From positions 95,054 through 159,053 of the forward strand of contig NZ_SSOM01000082.1 of assembly GCF_029871235.1 (NCBI RefSeq): DNA of 64,000 bases, in the 5' to 3' direction. Made by a program: the position numbers and the translations under genes. Position 1 is the first letter of the stretch, and every line of letters begins with the position of its first letter. Source of the DNA: Pseudomonas sp. BN411 (lineage in GTDB: Bacteria; Pseudomonadota; Gammaproteobacteria; Pseudomonadales; Pseudomonadaceae). Below the pieces are notes generated by a model that worked only from the letters and a program-made list of their open reading frames with translations, ran no database searches and had not been told where the DNA came from. Of this stretch, positions 1 through 9,069 are shown piece after piece.

Positions 1-327
1 TACGGTCGGATGCGCGGCGCTGGGCCCACGCTCGAACTGCCCCTCTCCCACTTGCGGGAGAGGGTTGGGGGAGGAGCTCTTGTAGGTTGGGCAGAGCGCA
101 GCGAAGCCCAACGAGGTTGACCGTGACTCCGCATGCTGGGCTTCGCGTAGCTCTGCCACAACCTACGGGCCGGATGCGCGGCGCTGGGCCCACGCTCGAA
201 CTGCCCCTCTCCCACTCGCGGGAGAGGGTTGGGGGAGGGGCTCTTGTAGGTTGGGCAGAGCGCAGCGAAGCCCAACGAGGTTGACCGTGACTCCGCATGT
301 TGGGCTTCGCGTAGCTCTGCCACAACC
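1..327. repeat. Two tandem intergenic repeat units of about 163 bp
   Basis: Two near-identical units (1-163 and 164-327) follow each other. Each has a pyrimidine/purine hairpin (cccctctccc ... gggagagggt) followed by a longer inverted repeat that opens with gtaggttgggcagagcgcag and closes with cacaacctac (82-166 and 246-330). The second part is the same family found at 31241-31327, 31436-31522, 55356-55456 and 55530-55630. No gene is seen in this stretch. The element lies just beyond the 3' end of the leftward operon. Confidence 0.85.
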
Positions 328-354
328 TACGGGCCGAATGCGCTGCCCCGTGGA

Positions 355-1686
355 CTACAGCGCCCCAGCCTTCTTCCACGCCAGATAACGGCTCACCAGC
401 TGCGGGCCCAGCTCGCTGGGGCGGGCGTCCAGCACCGGCACACCGTGGGCGGCGAGGCGTTCGTGGAGGCTGTTGCGGGCGTTGAGATAGTTCACCGTGC
501 CGCAGTAGGCGAGGGCGTCATCGAAGCCTTGCACTGGGGTATGGCGCAGGCTGTCGAGGATTTCCTCGCGCAGGCTGACCACCAGCAGGCGATGCTGGCG
601 GCCGAGGCGCTTCACGGCGCTGAACAGCTCGGCATCGTCTTCGTCGCGCAGGTTGCTGACCAGTACCACCAGGGCGCGGCGCCGCTGGCGGGCGAGCAGG
701 GCTTCGGCGGCGGCACTGAAGTCGGCCGGGCGCAAGGTGCTGTCCAGGTCGTAGACGCCATTAAGCAGTACGTTCAGCTGGGCCGGGCCCTTCACGGGCG
801 GCACGAAGCGGTCGCGTTCGGCGGCGAAGGTGGACAGACCCACCGCATCGCCCTGTCGCAGGGCCACGTAGCTGAGCAGCAGGCTGGCATTGAGGGCGTG
901 GTCGAAGTGCGAAAGGTCGCCGTCCTGGCTGCGCATGCGGCGGCCGCAGTCGAGGAGGAAAACGATCTGCTGGTCGCGTTCGTCCTGGTATTCGCGGGCG
1001 ATGGGTGTGCGCTTGCGGGCGGTGGCTTTCCAGTCGATCTGGCGCAGCGTGTCGCCATCGCGGAATTCCCGCAGCTGATGGAATTCCAGACCGAGACCGC
1101 GGCGCGGGCGTTGGCGCACGCCGAGCTGGCTGAGCCAGTCGTCCACCGCCTTCAACTGGGCGCCGTAAAGACGGGCGAAGTCCGGATAGACGCGTGCCTC
1201 TCCTGGGAGGTCGAGCACCCGTTTGTGCCGCCACAGGCCCAGTGGGCTGGGCAGCTGCAATTCGCAGGCGGGGAAGTGGAAATGACCACGCTTGAGCGGT
1301 CGCACCCGATAGCCGAATTCGGTGTGTTCGCCGGGATGCAGGGCCACCTGCTGGGGCAGGGGTTCGAAGTCCATGGCGGCGGGCACCTGGTCGAACACGC
1401 CGACGTTCAGGGAGCGCCCGTAGCCGTGATGCAGGGTGAGGCGCACGTCGCTCCAGCGGCCCAGCGCGAGGTTACCCGGCAGCGCACGTTCCAGGCGTGG
1501 CGAAGGCAGCCGGCGTAGCCAGATGGCGTCGAGCAGGCCGAGTAGAAGCAGGGCGCAGAGCAGGCCCCACCAGAGCGGCTGCAACTGCGCCGGCAGGTCG
1601 ACACCCAGCGCCGGCAGGGCACCGAGCAACAGGGCCAGACCGAAGAGTCCGGCTACCAGCGCGAGCAGTGCGCGGGACGGCTTCAT
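355..1686 (-). CDS. DUF58 domain protein (MoxR-associated)
   Basis: A 443-aa protein, last gene of a leftward operon. Two hydrophobic segments near residues 8-28 and 38-56 anchor it in the inner membrane. The DUF58 core around residues 197-235 is typical (GLGLEFHQLREFRDGD, then IDWKATARK) and leads into a von Willebrand A-like fold (IVFLLDCGRRM at about 241). Its ATG overlaps the TGA of the upstream MoxR gene (ATGA), so the two are probably translationally coupled. MoxR/DUF58 pairs are thought to act as chaperone-like modules maturing envelope or metal-dependent complexes. The client here is unknown. Family assignment is firm; role is inference. Confidence 0.9.
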   Translation of the reverse strand: MKPSRALLALVAGLFGLALLLGALPALGVDLPAQLQPLWWGLLCALLLLGLLDAIWLRRLPSPRLERALPGNLALGRWSDVRLTLHHGYGRSLNVGVFDQVPAAMDFEPLPQQVALHPGEHTEFGYRVRPLKRGHFHFPACELQLPSPLGLWRHKRVLDLPGEARVYPDFARLYGAQLKAVDDWLSQLGVRQRPRRGLGLEFHQLREFRDGDTLRQIDWKATARKRTPIAREYQDERDQQIVFLLDCGRRMRSQDGDLSHFDHALNASLLLSYVALRQGDAVGLSTFAAERDRFVPPVKGPAQLNVLLNGVYDLDSTLRPADFSAAAEALLARQRRRALVVLVSNLRDEDDAELFSAVKRLGRQHRLLVVSLREEILDSLRHTPVQGFDDALAYCGTVNYLNARNSLHERLAAHGVPVLDARPSELGPQLVSRYLAWKKAGAL

Positions 1687-2711
1687 AGGCGCGGCGCCGG
1701 CACCTGGTCGAGGATCTGCTGGAGCACCTGGTCTACCGACAGGCCTTCGATATCCAGCTCCGGCGACAGACGTACGCGGTGGCGCAGGACGGCCAGGGCG
1801 CAGCCCTTGACGTCATCCGGCAGCACGAAGTCGCCGCCGCGCAGCAGCGCGCGGGCGCGACCGCCACGGACCAGGGCGATGGAGGCGCGTGGTCCGGCAC
1901 CCATGGCCAGGCCCGGCCAGCTGCGGGTAGCGCGGGCCAGGCGCACGGCGTAGTCGAGCACCTGGTCATCCACCGGCAATTCGCTGGCGATCTTCTGCAG
2001 GGCAATCACGTCGCGAGCCTGGATCAGGGTGCGCAGCGGCGCCACGTCGAGCATGTCCGCGCGGGCCGAACGGGTGACCTGACGCACCAGGCTGATTTCT
2101 TCGTCGGCGGCCGGGTAGTCCATGCGCAGCTTGAGCATGAAACGGTCGAGCTCGGCTTCCGGCAGGGGATAGGTGCCTTCCTGCTCGATTGGGTTCTGGG
2201 TCGCCAGCACCAGGAACGGCTGGGGAACCGGTAGGGCGCGGCCTTCCAGGGTGACCTGGCGCTCCTGCATCACTTCCAGCAGGGCGGCCTGGGTCTTGGC
2301 CGGGGCGCGGTTGATCTCGTCCGCCAGCAGCAGGTTGGTGAACACCGGCCCCTTGCGCAGCTTGAACTGCTCGCTCTGCATGTCGTACACGGCGTGGCCA
2401 GTGACATCGCTGGGCATCAGGTCGGGGGTGAACTGGATGCGCGAGAACTCACCGCCGAAGCAGCGCGCGAGAGCCCGCACCAGCAGGGTCTTGCCAAGGC
2501 CCGGCACGCCTTCCACCAGTACGTGGCCGCCGGCCAGCAGGGCGGTGAGCACGTCGTCGATCACAGCGATCTGGCCGACCACGGCCTTCTGCAGTTCAAG
2601 GCGCAGTGCCTGGGCAAGCTGGCTGGCGCGCTGGCGCTGGGTGGCGGTGGAGGTCGCCGCGGAGCTGGCGGCTTCGGCTTGCGACGGATCGGAAATCTGT
2701 TCGCTCGTCAT
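1683..2711 (-). CDS. MoxR family AAA+ ATPase
   Basis: A 342-aa AAA+ ATPase. The Walker A is GVPGLGKT at about residues 68-75, the Walker B region is LLLADEIN at about 128-135, and a sensor-1 motif (LATQNPIEQEG) follows, as expected for MoxR/RavA-type ATPases. The start chosen at 2711 (protein begins MTSEQISDP) overlaps the stop of the upstream gene as ATGA. The open frame extends further upstream into the DUF4350 gene, which argues against earlier starts. It probably supplies ATP-driven remodelling for the membrane and vWA-like partners encoded on both sides. Confidence 0.92.
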   Translation of the reverse strand: MTSEQISDPSQAEAASSAATSTATQRQRASQLAQALRLELQKAVVGQIAVIDDVLTALLAGGHVLVEGVPGLGKTLLVRALARCFGGEFSRIQFTPDLMPSDVTGHAVYDMQSEQFKLRKGPVFTNLLLADEINRAPAKTQAALLEVMQERQVTLEGRALPVPQPFLVLATQNPIEQEGTYPLPEAELDRFMLKLRMDYPAADEEISLVRQVTRSARADMLDVAPLRTLIQARDVIALQKIASELPVDDQVLDYAVRLARATRSWPGLAMGAGPRASIALVRGGRARALLRGGDFVLPDDVKGCALAVLRHRVRLSPELDIEGLSVDQVLQQILDQVPAPRL

Positions 2712-3958
2712 AGGGCATTCCTGAGGGTTTGCAGGTGGGCGACCTGGCGGGTGAAATCGGCGGCGGTGAGACGTTGCTTGGGCAACGGCCGCATGGCCTG
2801 GCTGATGGCGCTGGGCGGCAGGCGGGTCAGGCGGCCCAGCACCTGCCACTGCTCGGCCACGGGGAGCCGTTCGAATCCGGGATGGCGATGCCGTGCGCGG
2901 CGCTGGATATCCCGCTGCAGGCCTTGCAGCAGACTGACCTGGCCGCTGCGGCGGAGCAGGAAGTCGGCGCTGCCGCGCAAGTGTTCTTCCAATTGCCGGC
3001 GAGCGCGGCTGGCCGGTGCCTGCAAAGGCCCCTGGCGCTGGCCGACGTGCCAGAGGACCAGGGCGATGAGCAAGGCAAGGGCCAGCAGGGCCTCGGGGAA
3101 GTTCTGCCCGAGCAGGGTGGCCAGGCCATCGCGTTCGGCGCGGTAGAGCAGGGTGACGGCGCTGTCCTGGGTGAGGTACCAGAGCAGCCAGGCGTTGTCG
3201 TACTGGTCGATATCGCGGTTCTGCCAGATCCAGCCATCGGTGACCACGGTGACCAGTCCGTCGCCGTGGTTCAGCTGCAGCATGTGGGTGGCCTTGGCGC
3301 TGTTGGCCCAGGCGTGGGCGCGGTTCTGGCTGTCGTAGAGGTGGAAATCCGTGTCGAAGCTGGCGTAGGCCGGTGCCTGCTCGTTTTCCAGGTAGAGCTT
3401 GGTCAGTTCGGGGAAGGGATCGTTCTCGGCATCGGTCTCTTCGTCCTGGGAGGGTGCGGCATCCTCCGGCCGTTCCTCGGCGCGCAGGCCTTCCGGCTCT
3501 TCGGGCTCCTCCGGTTCCGTGCTTTCGTCTTCTTCGAGATCGCGGGCTTCGTACTGCTGGATGCCAAGACGGTCGGCCAGCAGGTCACCGCTCTTGCCTT
3601 CCTTCTCGTCGTAGAGGCGCTCGACGATGAATAGCAGGTGGCCGCCCTTGCTCGCCCATTCCAGCAAGCGATTGGCCTGGCGCGGGGTCATGCGCGAACG
3701 GCTGCCGAGCAGCAACAGGGTGTTGCCGGCGCTGGGCAGGGTGTCGAGCACTTCCAGGCCGTCGGCGCGGTTCACCTGCAGGCCTTGCTTGCGCAGGAAG
3801 TATTCGGCCGCCAGATAGGGGTTGCCCTGCACCTCGGGTGACGGGCCGTGTTCGACGGTGTCCTGGTAAGGCTGCAGGCGGCCGGCGACGTAGATTGCGA
3901 TCAGTCCCAGCAGCAGGAACAGTCCGGCGCCAATGAGGAAACGCGGACGCAGGTTCAT
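2708..3958 (-). CDS. DUF4350 domain membrane protein
   Basis: A 416-aa protein with an N-terminal membrane segment (about residues 7-26), a soluble domain fitting DUF4350 (a GATase1-like fold in this operon type), a low-complexity acidic stretch rich in E and D near residues 140-180, and a second membrane segment around residues 288-306 (ALLALALLIALVLWH). It overlaps its neighbours by 4 bp at both ends, placing it inside the MoxR operon. The acidic insert probably faces the periplasm. Exact function is unknown; the family call rests mainly on context and architecture. Confidence 0.8.
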   Translation of the reverse strand: MNLRPRFLIGAGLFLLLGLIAIYVAGRLQPYQDTVEHGPSPEVQGNPYLAAEYFLRKQGLQVNRADGLEVLDTLPSAGNTLLLLGSRSRMTPRQANRLLEWASKGGHLLFIVERLYDEKEGKSGDLLADRLGIQQYEARDLEEDESTEPEEPEEPEGLRAEERPEDAAPSQDEETDAENDPFPELTKLYLENEQAPAYASFDTDFHLYDSQNRAHAWANSAKATHMLQLNHGDGLVTVVTDGWIWQNRDIDQYDNAWLLWYLTQDSAVTLLYRAERDGLATLLGQNFPEALLALALLIALVLWHVGQRQGPLQAPASRARRQLEEHLRGSADFLLRRSGQVSLLQGLQRDIQRRARHRHPGFERLPVAEQWQVLGRLTRLPPSAISQAMRPLPKQRLTAADFTRQVAHLQTLRNAL

Positions 3959-5538
3959 TGCGCGGCTCCGCTGGCGAACAGGCGCCGCCAGCCATCGCAG
4001 AGTCCCTGGCGCAGTTCGGTGGCGGGCAGACGGTGGCCATAGGCGAGGTTCTGCCAGTGGCCGGTGAGGGTCCGGCTGAAGCCTTCCAGTTCGCTGTTCT
4101 CCAGACGAAGCACCAGTTGCAGCACTTCGCCTTCGGTGTGGGATTGCCTGAGGGGCAGGCGGAAGTCGTGCAGCAGGCGGCTGAGCAGGGCGCGATAGAG
4201 CAGGCCGAGGGCCTCGCGGGGCTGGCTGGCCCAGAGGCGTTCGGCTTCGCCTGCCACGTCGTCGGGCAGGCTTTCCGGTGCGAGTTCGAGGCCGAACAGC
4301 ACGGCAGGGGCTTCACGCGGGCGGCGCTGGGGCAGGCCCAGGCGGCCGGCAAAGGCGCTGAGCCAGTCGCGATAACGCCAGACCAGCAGGGCGACGAGGC
4401 TGATCAGCACGCCCCAGAGCAGCACTTTGATCACCAGGGCGACGCTGTCCAGGCTCTTGGCGTACTCGGCCAGCTTGAACAGGTTGCGGATGAACTCGGC
4501 CCAGCCTTCTACGTCTTCGGGTTTCACTTCCTTGTCGGCGTTTTCATCGCCCAGGCGCCAGCGGGTGACGGTTTCGCGGTTCTGGAAGGGCGCAGCGTCG
4601 AGCAGCGTGGTGATGTTGTCCTTCGCGGCCTGGCTGGTGAGTGCCTGGTGGGTGAGGCGCTCGGCGTCCGGGCCGTCGAGGTAGGCCAGGGGTGCGAGGC
4701 AGAGGGCGGGCGCATCTTCGGCCATGGCCGGTTGCGGCAGTTGGCTGAGCAGCAGGCCAAGGCCCAGCAGCAGGGCGTACGCGGTGCCGGTCAGGCGCTG
4801 GCGCAAGCGACGGAATTGCAGTTCGATGTCCCAGCCTTCCAGGGACGTGCGGCGGTTCAGGTAGAGGGTGAAGCCGCAGGCGACATAGACCGGTCCCCAG
4901 ATCATCAGCACCAGGACGTAGAGACTGTTGGACAGGTGTTCCAGCCAGAGCCATTCGCCTGAGGCCATTTCCAGCAGCTTCTGCCAGTCCCAGTCGATGG
5001 CCACCTGCTGGGGCAGCATCAGGTAGAGCAAGGTGAGCAGTCCGAACCAGAGGGCCGACTCCAGGTGTACGCCGATGACCGTCAGCCAGGTGGCGCCGCC
5101 CGCATCACGCTGGCCCAGCACCACCAGACGTTGGCTGCGCGCTTGCCCGGAAAGTCCTTCGAGTTGCAGCACCGGCAGGTCGAAGCTGCGGGTGGTGCTC
5201 AGGCGGCGCCAGGTGAGGCTGGCGAGCAATTGCGGCTTGAGCAGGCGTGGGTAGGCGCGCAGGGCTTCCTTGAGGCTTGGCGTGTCGCCGAACAGGGCGC
5301 GGGACAGGATGTACAGCGGCAGCCGCTCGTAGGCGGGCTTGAGCAGCCAGAAAAGGAATACCGCGAGTCCTGGGTAGTTCCAGCAGACGAGGGTGAGCAG
5401 GGCGAATACCGGGAAGGTGGCGATGGCCCAGCTGGCCATCAGCAGGCCGGCGTGGCGGCGCGCCAGCAGCACGCCGAGGTCCATGGCCTCCCAGGCGCTG
5501 CGTGGGCGGATGGCGACGCTGGCGTCAGTCAGGCGCAT
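3955..5538 (-). CDS. DUF4129 domain multi-pass membrane protein
   Basis: A 527-aa protein with several hydrophobic segments in the first half, another pair near residues 250-265 and 365-385, and a C-terminal cytosolic DUF4129-like region. It contains a segment of the form EALGLLYRALLSRLLHDFRLPLR, typical of transglutaminase-associated DUF4129 domains. It overlaps DUF4350 by 4 bp downstream and the SpoIIM-like gene by 14 bp upstream. DUF4129 proteins usually accompany MoxR and DUF58, which supports the call. No catalytic motif was recognised. Confidence 0.8.
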   Translation of the reverse strand: MRLTDASVAIRPRSAWEAMDLGVLLARRHAGLLMASWAIATFPVFALLTLVCWNYPGLAVFLFWLLKPAYERLPLYILSRALFGDTPSLKEALRAYPRLLKPQLLASLTWRRLSTTRSFDLPVLQLEGLSGQARSQRLVVLGQRDAGGATWLTVIGVHLESALWFGLLTLLYLMLPQQVAIDWDWQKLLEMASGEWLWLEHLSNSLYVLVLMIWGPVYVACGFTLYLNRRTSLEGWDIELQFRRLRQRLTGTAYALLLGLGLLLSQLPQPAMAEDAPALCLAPLAYLDGPDAERLTHQALTSQAAKDNITTLLDAAPFQNRETVTRWRLGDENADKEVKPEDVEGWAEFIRNLFKLAEYAKSLDSVALVIKVLLWGVLISLVALLVWRYRDWLSAFAGRLGLPQRRPREAPAVLFGLELAPESLPDDVAGEAERLWASQPREALGLLYRALLSRLLHDFRLPLRQSHTEGEVLQLVLRLENSELEGFSRTLTGHWQNLAYGHRLPATELRQGLCDGWRRLFASGAAQ

Positions 5539-6505
5539 GCGTCCTCCGTCCCACCAGGCCGAAATAGAGCGCGACCAGCAGCCACAGGCCCGCGCCCACC
5601 AGGTATTTCATCTGCGGCGTCACCAGCGTCATGGACGACCAGTAGGCCTCGACGAATGCGGCGATCACCAACAGCAGGATCACCCCGGCCACCAACTGCA
5701 CGCTGCGCCCGGCAGCCAGGCGCAGGGCCTCGCCACGGGGCAGGCGGCCGGGAGCGAGCAGGGCCCAGCCCAACTGCAGGCCGGCGGCGCCGGCAAAGGC
5801 GATGGCGGTGAGCTCGAAGGCGCCGTGGCCGACGACGAAGGACCAGAAGGTTTCGCCGAAGCCGATCTGGGTCAGGTGGCCGGCGACGGCGCCGATATGC
5901 AGGCCGTTGAATAGCAGGAAGAACAGGCTGCCGACCCCGAAGAGCAGGCCGCCGGCATAGGTCTGAAAGGCGATACCGATGTTGTTCATGATGTAGTGGC
6001 CGAACATCATCCAGTCGTCCCCCGAGTCACGCTCGCTCATGGGGCCGATGCGCCGGGCGTCCGGGTCGTACATGGATTCCATCGACGACACCTGTTCCGG
6101 GTCCAGCACGCTGTAGACCAGCTCCGGCCAGTTGTGCACCAGCAGGCCCATCAGCAGAAGGCTGCCGTAGAACAGCAGGCTGGCGGCGGCGATGCTGCGC
6201 CACTGGCTGCGTACCAGGCGCGGGAAGCCTCCGAGCAGGAAGCCCAGCAAGCGCGCGCCGAGATGGCTGCGATGGCGATAGAACTGCTGGTGGCCGCGCA
6301 TGGCCAATTGCTGCAGGTGTTCCACCAGATGGCTGCTGTAGCCGCGCTCCTGGGCCAGGGCCAACTGCTGGCACACCTGCCGGTAGTCGGCGGAGAAGGT
6401 TTCGCAGGTACGGGCGTCGGCCTTGCCGCGTTCAAGACGTTCGAGTTGCTCGGCGAAGGCCTTCCAGTTGGCCCGGTGCTGGCGTTCGAAGAGATTCTGT
6501 TTCAT
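5525..6505 (-). CDS. SpoIIM-like (stage II sporulation protein M family) membrane protein
   Basis: A 326-aa integral membrane protein. It begins with a charged helical cytoplasmic part (MKQNLFERQHRANW) and continues with several transmembrane helices; the HGAFELTAIAFAGAAGLQLG segment is characteristic of the SpoIIM family. Sporulation is not implied: in Gram-negative bacteria this family is a standard member of the RDD-SpoIIM-DUF4129-DUF4350-MoxR-DUF58 operon. It overlaps the RDD gene by 4 bp. Function in the complex is unknown. Confidence 0.85.
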   Translation of the reverse strand: MKQNLFERQHRANWKAFAEQLERLERGKADARTCETFSADYRQVCQQLALAQERGYSSHLVEHLQQLAMRGHQQFYRHRSHLGARLLGFLLGGFPRLVRSQWRSIAAASLLFYGSLLLMGLLVHNWPELVYSVLDPEQVSSMESMYDPDARRIGPMSERDSGDDWMMFGHYIMNNIGIAFQTYAGGLLFGVGSLFFLLFNGLHIGAVAGHLTQIGFGETFWSFVVGHGAFELTAIAFAGAAGLQLGWALLAPGRLPRGEALRLAAGRSVQLVAGVILLLVIAAFVEAYWSSMTLVTPQMKYLVGAGLWLLVALYFGLVGRRTHAPD

Positions 6506-7236
6506 GGCGACTCCGACCCCAGCAGGCCGCGTGCGATGCCATTGATGCGCGCCTGCGCCTGTTCCGCCGGTACGGAAAGCGGTTCGGCAAGGATGCCGGC
6601 GAGCTCGGCGCGGCGGGCTGGGGACAGGCTGGCCTGGCGCTCGGCGAAGCTGAGCAGGGCGCGCTGGTCGGCAAGGGTCAGGGAGAAGGGCGCGCGCTCC
6701 GGCTCGGCATCCGGCAATGTCGGGCGCTGGCTCTTCTCGTCGCGGTAGACCACCAGGCTGCCGGCGGCAATGTCCCCCAGGCGCTTGAACGTCGGGTGCA
6801 GCAGGCAGCTGAGGGCGCCCAGGGTGTAGGCGAAGGGCAGCAGGTCGACGAAGCGCAGCAGGTTGCGCACCAGGGAGGAGGACCAGCCCACGGGCGTGCC
6901 GTCGTCATGCACCACACGCAGGCCCATCACCTGCTTGCCCGGCGAGCGGCCCTGGTTGAGCACTTCGAACAGCACCATGTACCACCAGTTGAGCAGGAAC
7001 ATGAGGATCAGCCCCAGGCCCATACCGAGCTGCCCGAGCAGGGCCAGGGCGATGAACAGGACCAGCATGATCGCACCGCGAATCGCCAGGTCGATGGCAT
7101 AGGCCAGGGCGCGTGGCAGCAGGCCGGCCGGACGCAGGACCAGGTCGATGCCTTCCGGTGTTTCGACCTGGTAGCGGGTGTCCAGCGGCTGGGCCTGGGA
7201 ATCGGCGGGATGGGAACCGGATCGGGGTGCGGGCAT
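6502..7236 (-). CDS. RDD family membrane protein
   Basis: First gene of the leftward MoxR operon, about 244 aa from the start chosen at 7236 (MPAPRSGS). The frame stays open to an ATG at 7317 (MRAESSL), so a 271-aa form is possible; neither start has a strong ribosome-binding site. The RDD features are an Arg in the first membrane helix (LPRALAYAIDLAIRGAI), an Asp pair region, and the downstream segment GRSPGKQVMGLRVV, the signature of the family. It is likely an inner-membrane partner of the downstream MoxR system. Confidence 0.82.
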   Translation of the reverse strand: MPAPRSGSHPADSQAQPLDTRYQVETPEGIDLVLRPAGLLPRALAYAIDLAIRGAIMLVLFIALALLGQLGMGLGLILMFLLNWWYMVLFEVLNQGRSPGKQVMGLRVVHDDGTPVGWSSSLVRNLLRFVDLLPFAYTLGALSCLLHPTFKRLGDIAAGSLVVYRDEKSQRPTLPDAEPERAPFSLTLADQRALLSFAERQASLSPARRAELAGILAEPLSVPAEQAQARINGIARGLLGSESP

Positions 7237-7555
7237 CGGCTGGGCGCCAAGGGGAAAGCCAGATGCTAGCGAGCGGCTGGTATCCAGGCAACCGGGCAGG
7301 GAGGACTCAGCCCGCATGCTGTGAAGGGATTGGGGAATTCGACAAGGCGAATGGCGCGCGGGCGTCGGCGCGGGGGGCGGTAGGCGCGGGCATGGGGCAG
7401 TCCTTGTCGGGGTCGATCATCCAGTGGCGGCGATTCTAGGCTTGCGGCAAACCGGCCAGCAAGACGGCGAATGGCGAAGTTTCCGGCCCAGTTCGGCGCC
7501 GTTGCCGCGTTCGGCCCGGTGTTAGACTGGCCCGCTCACGAACAAGGGGGACGCC

Positions 7556-8989
7556 GTGACTTCCAGCATCTTCTGGCACGACTACGAAACCACCGGCATC
7601 AATCCGCGCTGCGACCGACCGCTGCAGGTGGCCGGCATTCGCACCGACGAGTCGCTCAACGAGATCGGCGAACCGATCAATCTCTACTGCAAGCCCAGCG
7701 ACGACATCCTGCCCCATCCGGCGGCCTGCCTCGTTACCGGCATCCTGCCCGGCACCTTGGCGGAGAAGGGGCTGGGCGAGGCGGAGTTCATGCACCGGGT
7801 GCATGCCGAGCTGTCACTGCCGGGCACCTGCGGCGCTGGTTACAACACCCTGCGTTTCGACGACGAGGTCACCCGCTACAGCTTCTATCGCAACTTCTAC
7901 GATCCATACGCCCGCGAGTGGCAAGGCGGCAACAGCCGCTGGGACCTGATCGACCTGGTGCGTACCGCCTATGCCCTGCGCCCGGAAGGCATCGAATGGC
8001 CGCAGCAGGACGGACGCGTCAGCCTGCGCCTGGAGTTGCTCACGGCGGCCAACGGCATCGACCATGGCCAGGCCCACGATGCACTCTCCGACGTTCGCGC
8101 GACCATCGCCCTGGCGCGCCTGCTGCGTGAGCGTCAGCCGAAGCTCTTTGATTACCTCTATCAGTTGCGCAGCAAGCACAAAGTGCAGGAACAGGTTCGC
8201 CTGCTGCAGCCGCTGGTGCACATTTCCGGACGCTTCTCCGGCGAACGTCATTACCTGGCAGTGGTGCTGCCGCTGGCCTGGCATCCGCGCAATCGCAATG
8301 CGCTGATCGTGCTCGACCTGCAGTCGGACCCGGCCCCCCTGCTGGAGCAGGACGGGGAAACCCTGCGCCGGCGTCTCTACACCCGTCGTGACGAACTGGC
8401 CGAAGGCGAGCTGCCGGTGCCGCTGAAGCTGTTGCACATCAACCGCTGTCCGGTGGTGGCGCCCCTCGGCGTGCTGCGTGAGGACGATCGCCAGCGGCTT
8501 GGCGTGGATCTGGAACTCTGCCAGCGCCGCGCCGCGCTACTCACTGCGCAATCTGCCGTGTGGCAAGAGAAGTTGCCGGTTATTTATGCGGAAGAAGAGT
8601 TCGCTTCGCCGGATGATCCGGAGCAGCAGTTGTATGACGGATTTCTCGGTGATCGCGATCGTCGACTCTGCGAACAAGTGCGACGCGCCGATCCGCAACG
8701 GCTGTCCCGGGAGAACTGGCCGTTCGACGACCCGCGTCTGCCGGAATTGCTGTTCCGTTACCGCGCAAGAAACTTTCCTGAAACTTTGTCGGAGACTGAC
8801 CGGTCGCGTTGGGAAGAGTTTTGTAGAAATCGGCTGAAAAGCCCGGAATTCGGGGCGCCTAATACCCTGGAGAGTTTTTTCCTGGCGCTGGATGAATTCC
8901 AGGCCAAAGCAGAGCCGGCACAACAGGCGATCTTGCTGGAGTGGCGCCGATATGCCACGGAACTGGGACAGCGCTATCAGTTGCGATAA
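7556..8989 (+). CDS. sbcB: Exodeoxyribonuclease I
   Basis: A 477-aa DEDDh 3'-5' exonuclease that degrades single-stranded DNA in recombination and mismatch repair. The first catalytic acidic residues lie in FWHDYETTG (D9, E11). The AHDALSDVRATIALARLL segment carries the later His/Asp of the active site, and length matches SbcB. It starts with GTG at 7556 behind a purine-rich site (aaggggga). The last third of the gene is visibly less GC-rich than the first. It converges on mvaT, the same neighbour order known in Pseudomonas. Confidence 0.97.
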   Translation: MTSSIFWHDYETTGINPRCDRPLQVAGIRTDESLNEIGEPINLYCKPSDDILPHPAACLVTGILPGTLAEKGLGEAEFMHRVHAELSLPGTCGAGYNTLRFDDEVTRYSFYRNFYDPYAREWQGGNSRWDLIDLVRTAYALRPEGIEWPQQDGRVSLRLELLTAANGIDHGQAHDALSDVRATIALARLLRERQPKLFDYLYQLRSKHKVQEQVRLLQPLVHISGRFSGERHYLAVVLPLAWHPRNRNALIVLDLQSDPAPLLEQDGETLRRRLYTRRDELAEGELPVPLKLLHINRCPVVAPLGVLREDDRQRLGVDLELCQRRAALLTAQSAVWQEKLPVIYAEEEFASPDDPEQQLYDGFLGDRDRRLCEQVRRADPQRLSRENWPFDDPRLPELLFRYRARNFPETLSETDRSRWEEFCRNRLKSPEFGAPNTLESFFLALDEFQAKAEPAQQAILLEWRRYATELGQRYQLR

Positions 8990-8991
8990 AC

Positions 8992-9016
8992 GCCCCGGAA
9001 ACTTTTCGGGGCTTTT
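8992..9016 (+). terminator. Rho-independent terminator of sbcB
   Basis: A GCCCCG/CGGGGC stem followed by tttt begins 3 bp after the sbcB stop. Confidence 0.8.
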
Positions 9017-9020
9017 CCCC

Positions 9021-9058
9021 GGCCAATAAAAAACGCCAGCAGATGCTGGCGTTCTTTA
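9021..9058 (-). terminator. Rho-independent terminator of mvaT
   Basis: A perfect aacgccagc/gctggcgtt stem. On the minus strand it is followed by a T-run from the plus-strand taaaaaa; on the plus strand it is followed by ctttatt. It probably serves mvaT and backs up sbcB termination. Confidence 0.85.
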
Positions 9059-9069
9059 TTACCGAAGGC

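Noticed and set aside
1-330. Repeat pair considered as a CRISPR array
   Set aside because: Only two units, of 163 bp, with long internal hairpins and no unique spacers; matching elements are dispersed elsewhere.
445-1518. Rightward 357-codon frame over the DUF58 gene
   Set aside because: Antisense shadow; the leftward operon with overlapping stops and starts explains the region.
2860-2880. gttcgaatcc resembling a tRNA T-loop
   Set aside because: No acceptor stem, anticodon arm or D-arm around it; it lies inside the DUF4350 coding sequence.
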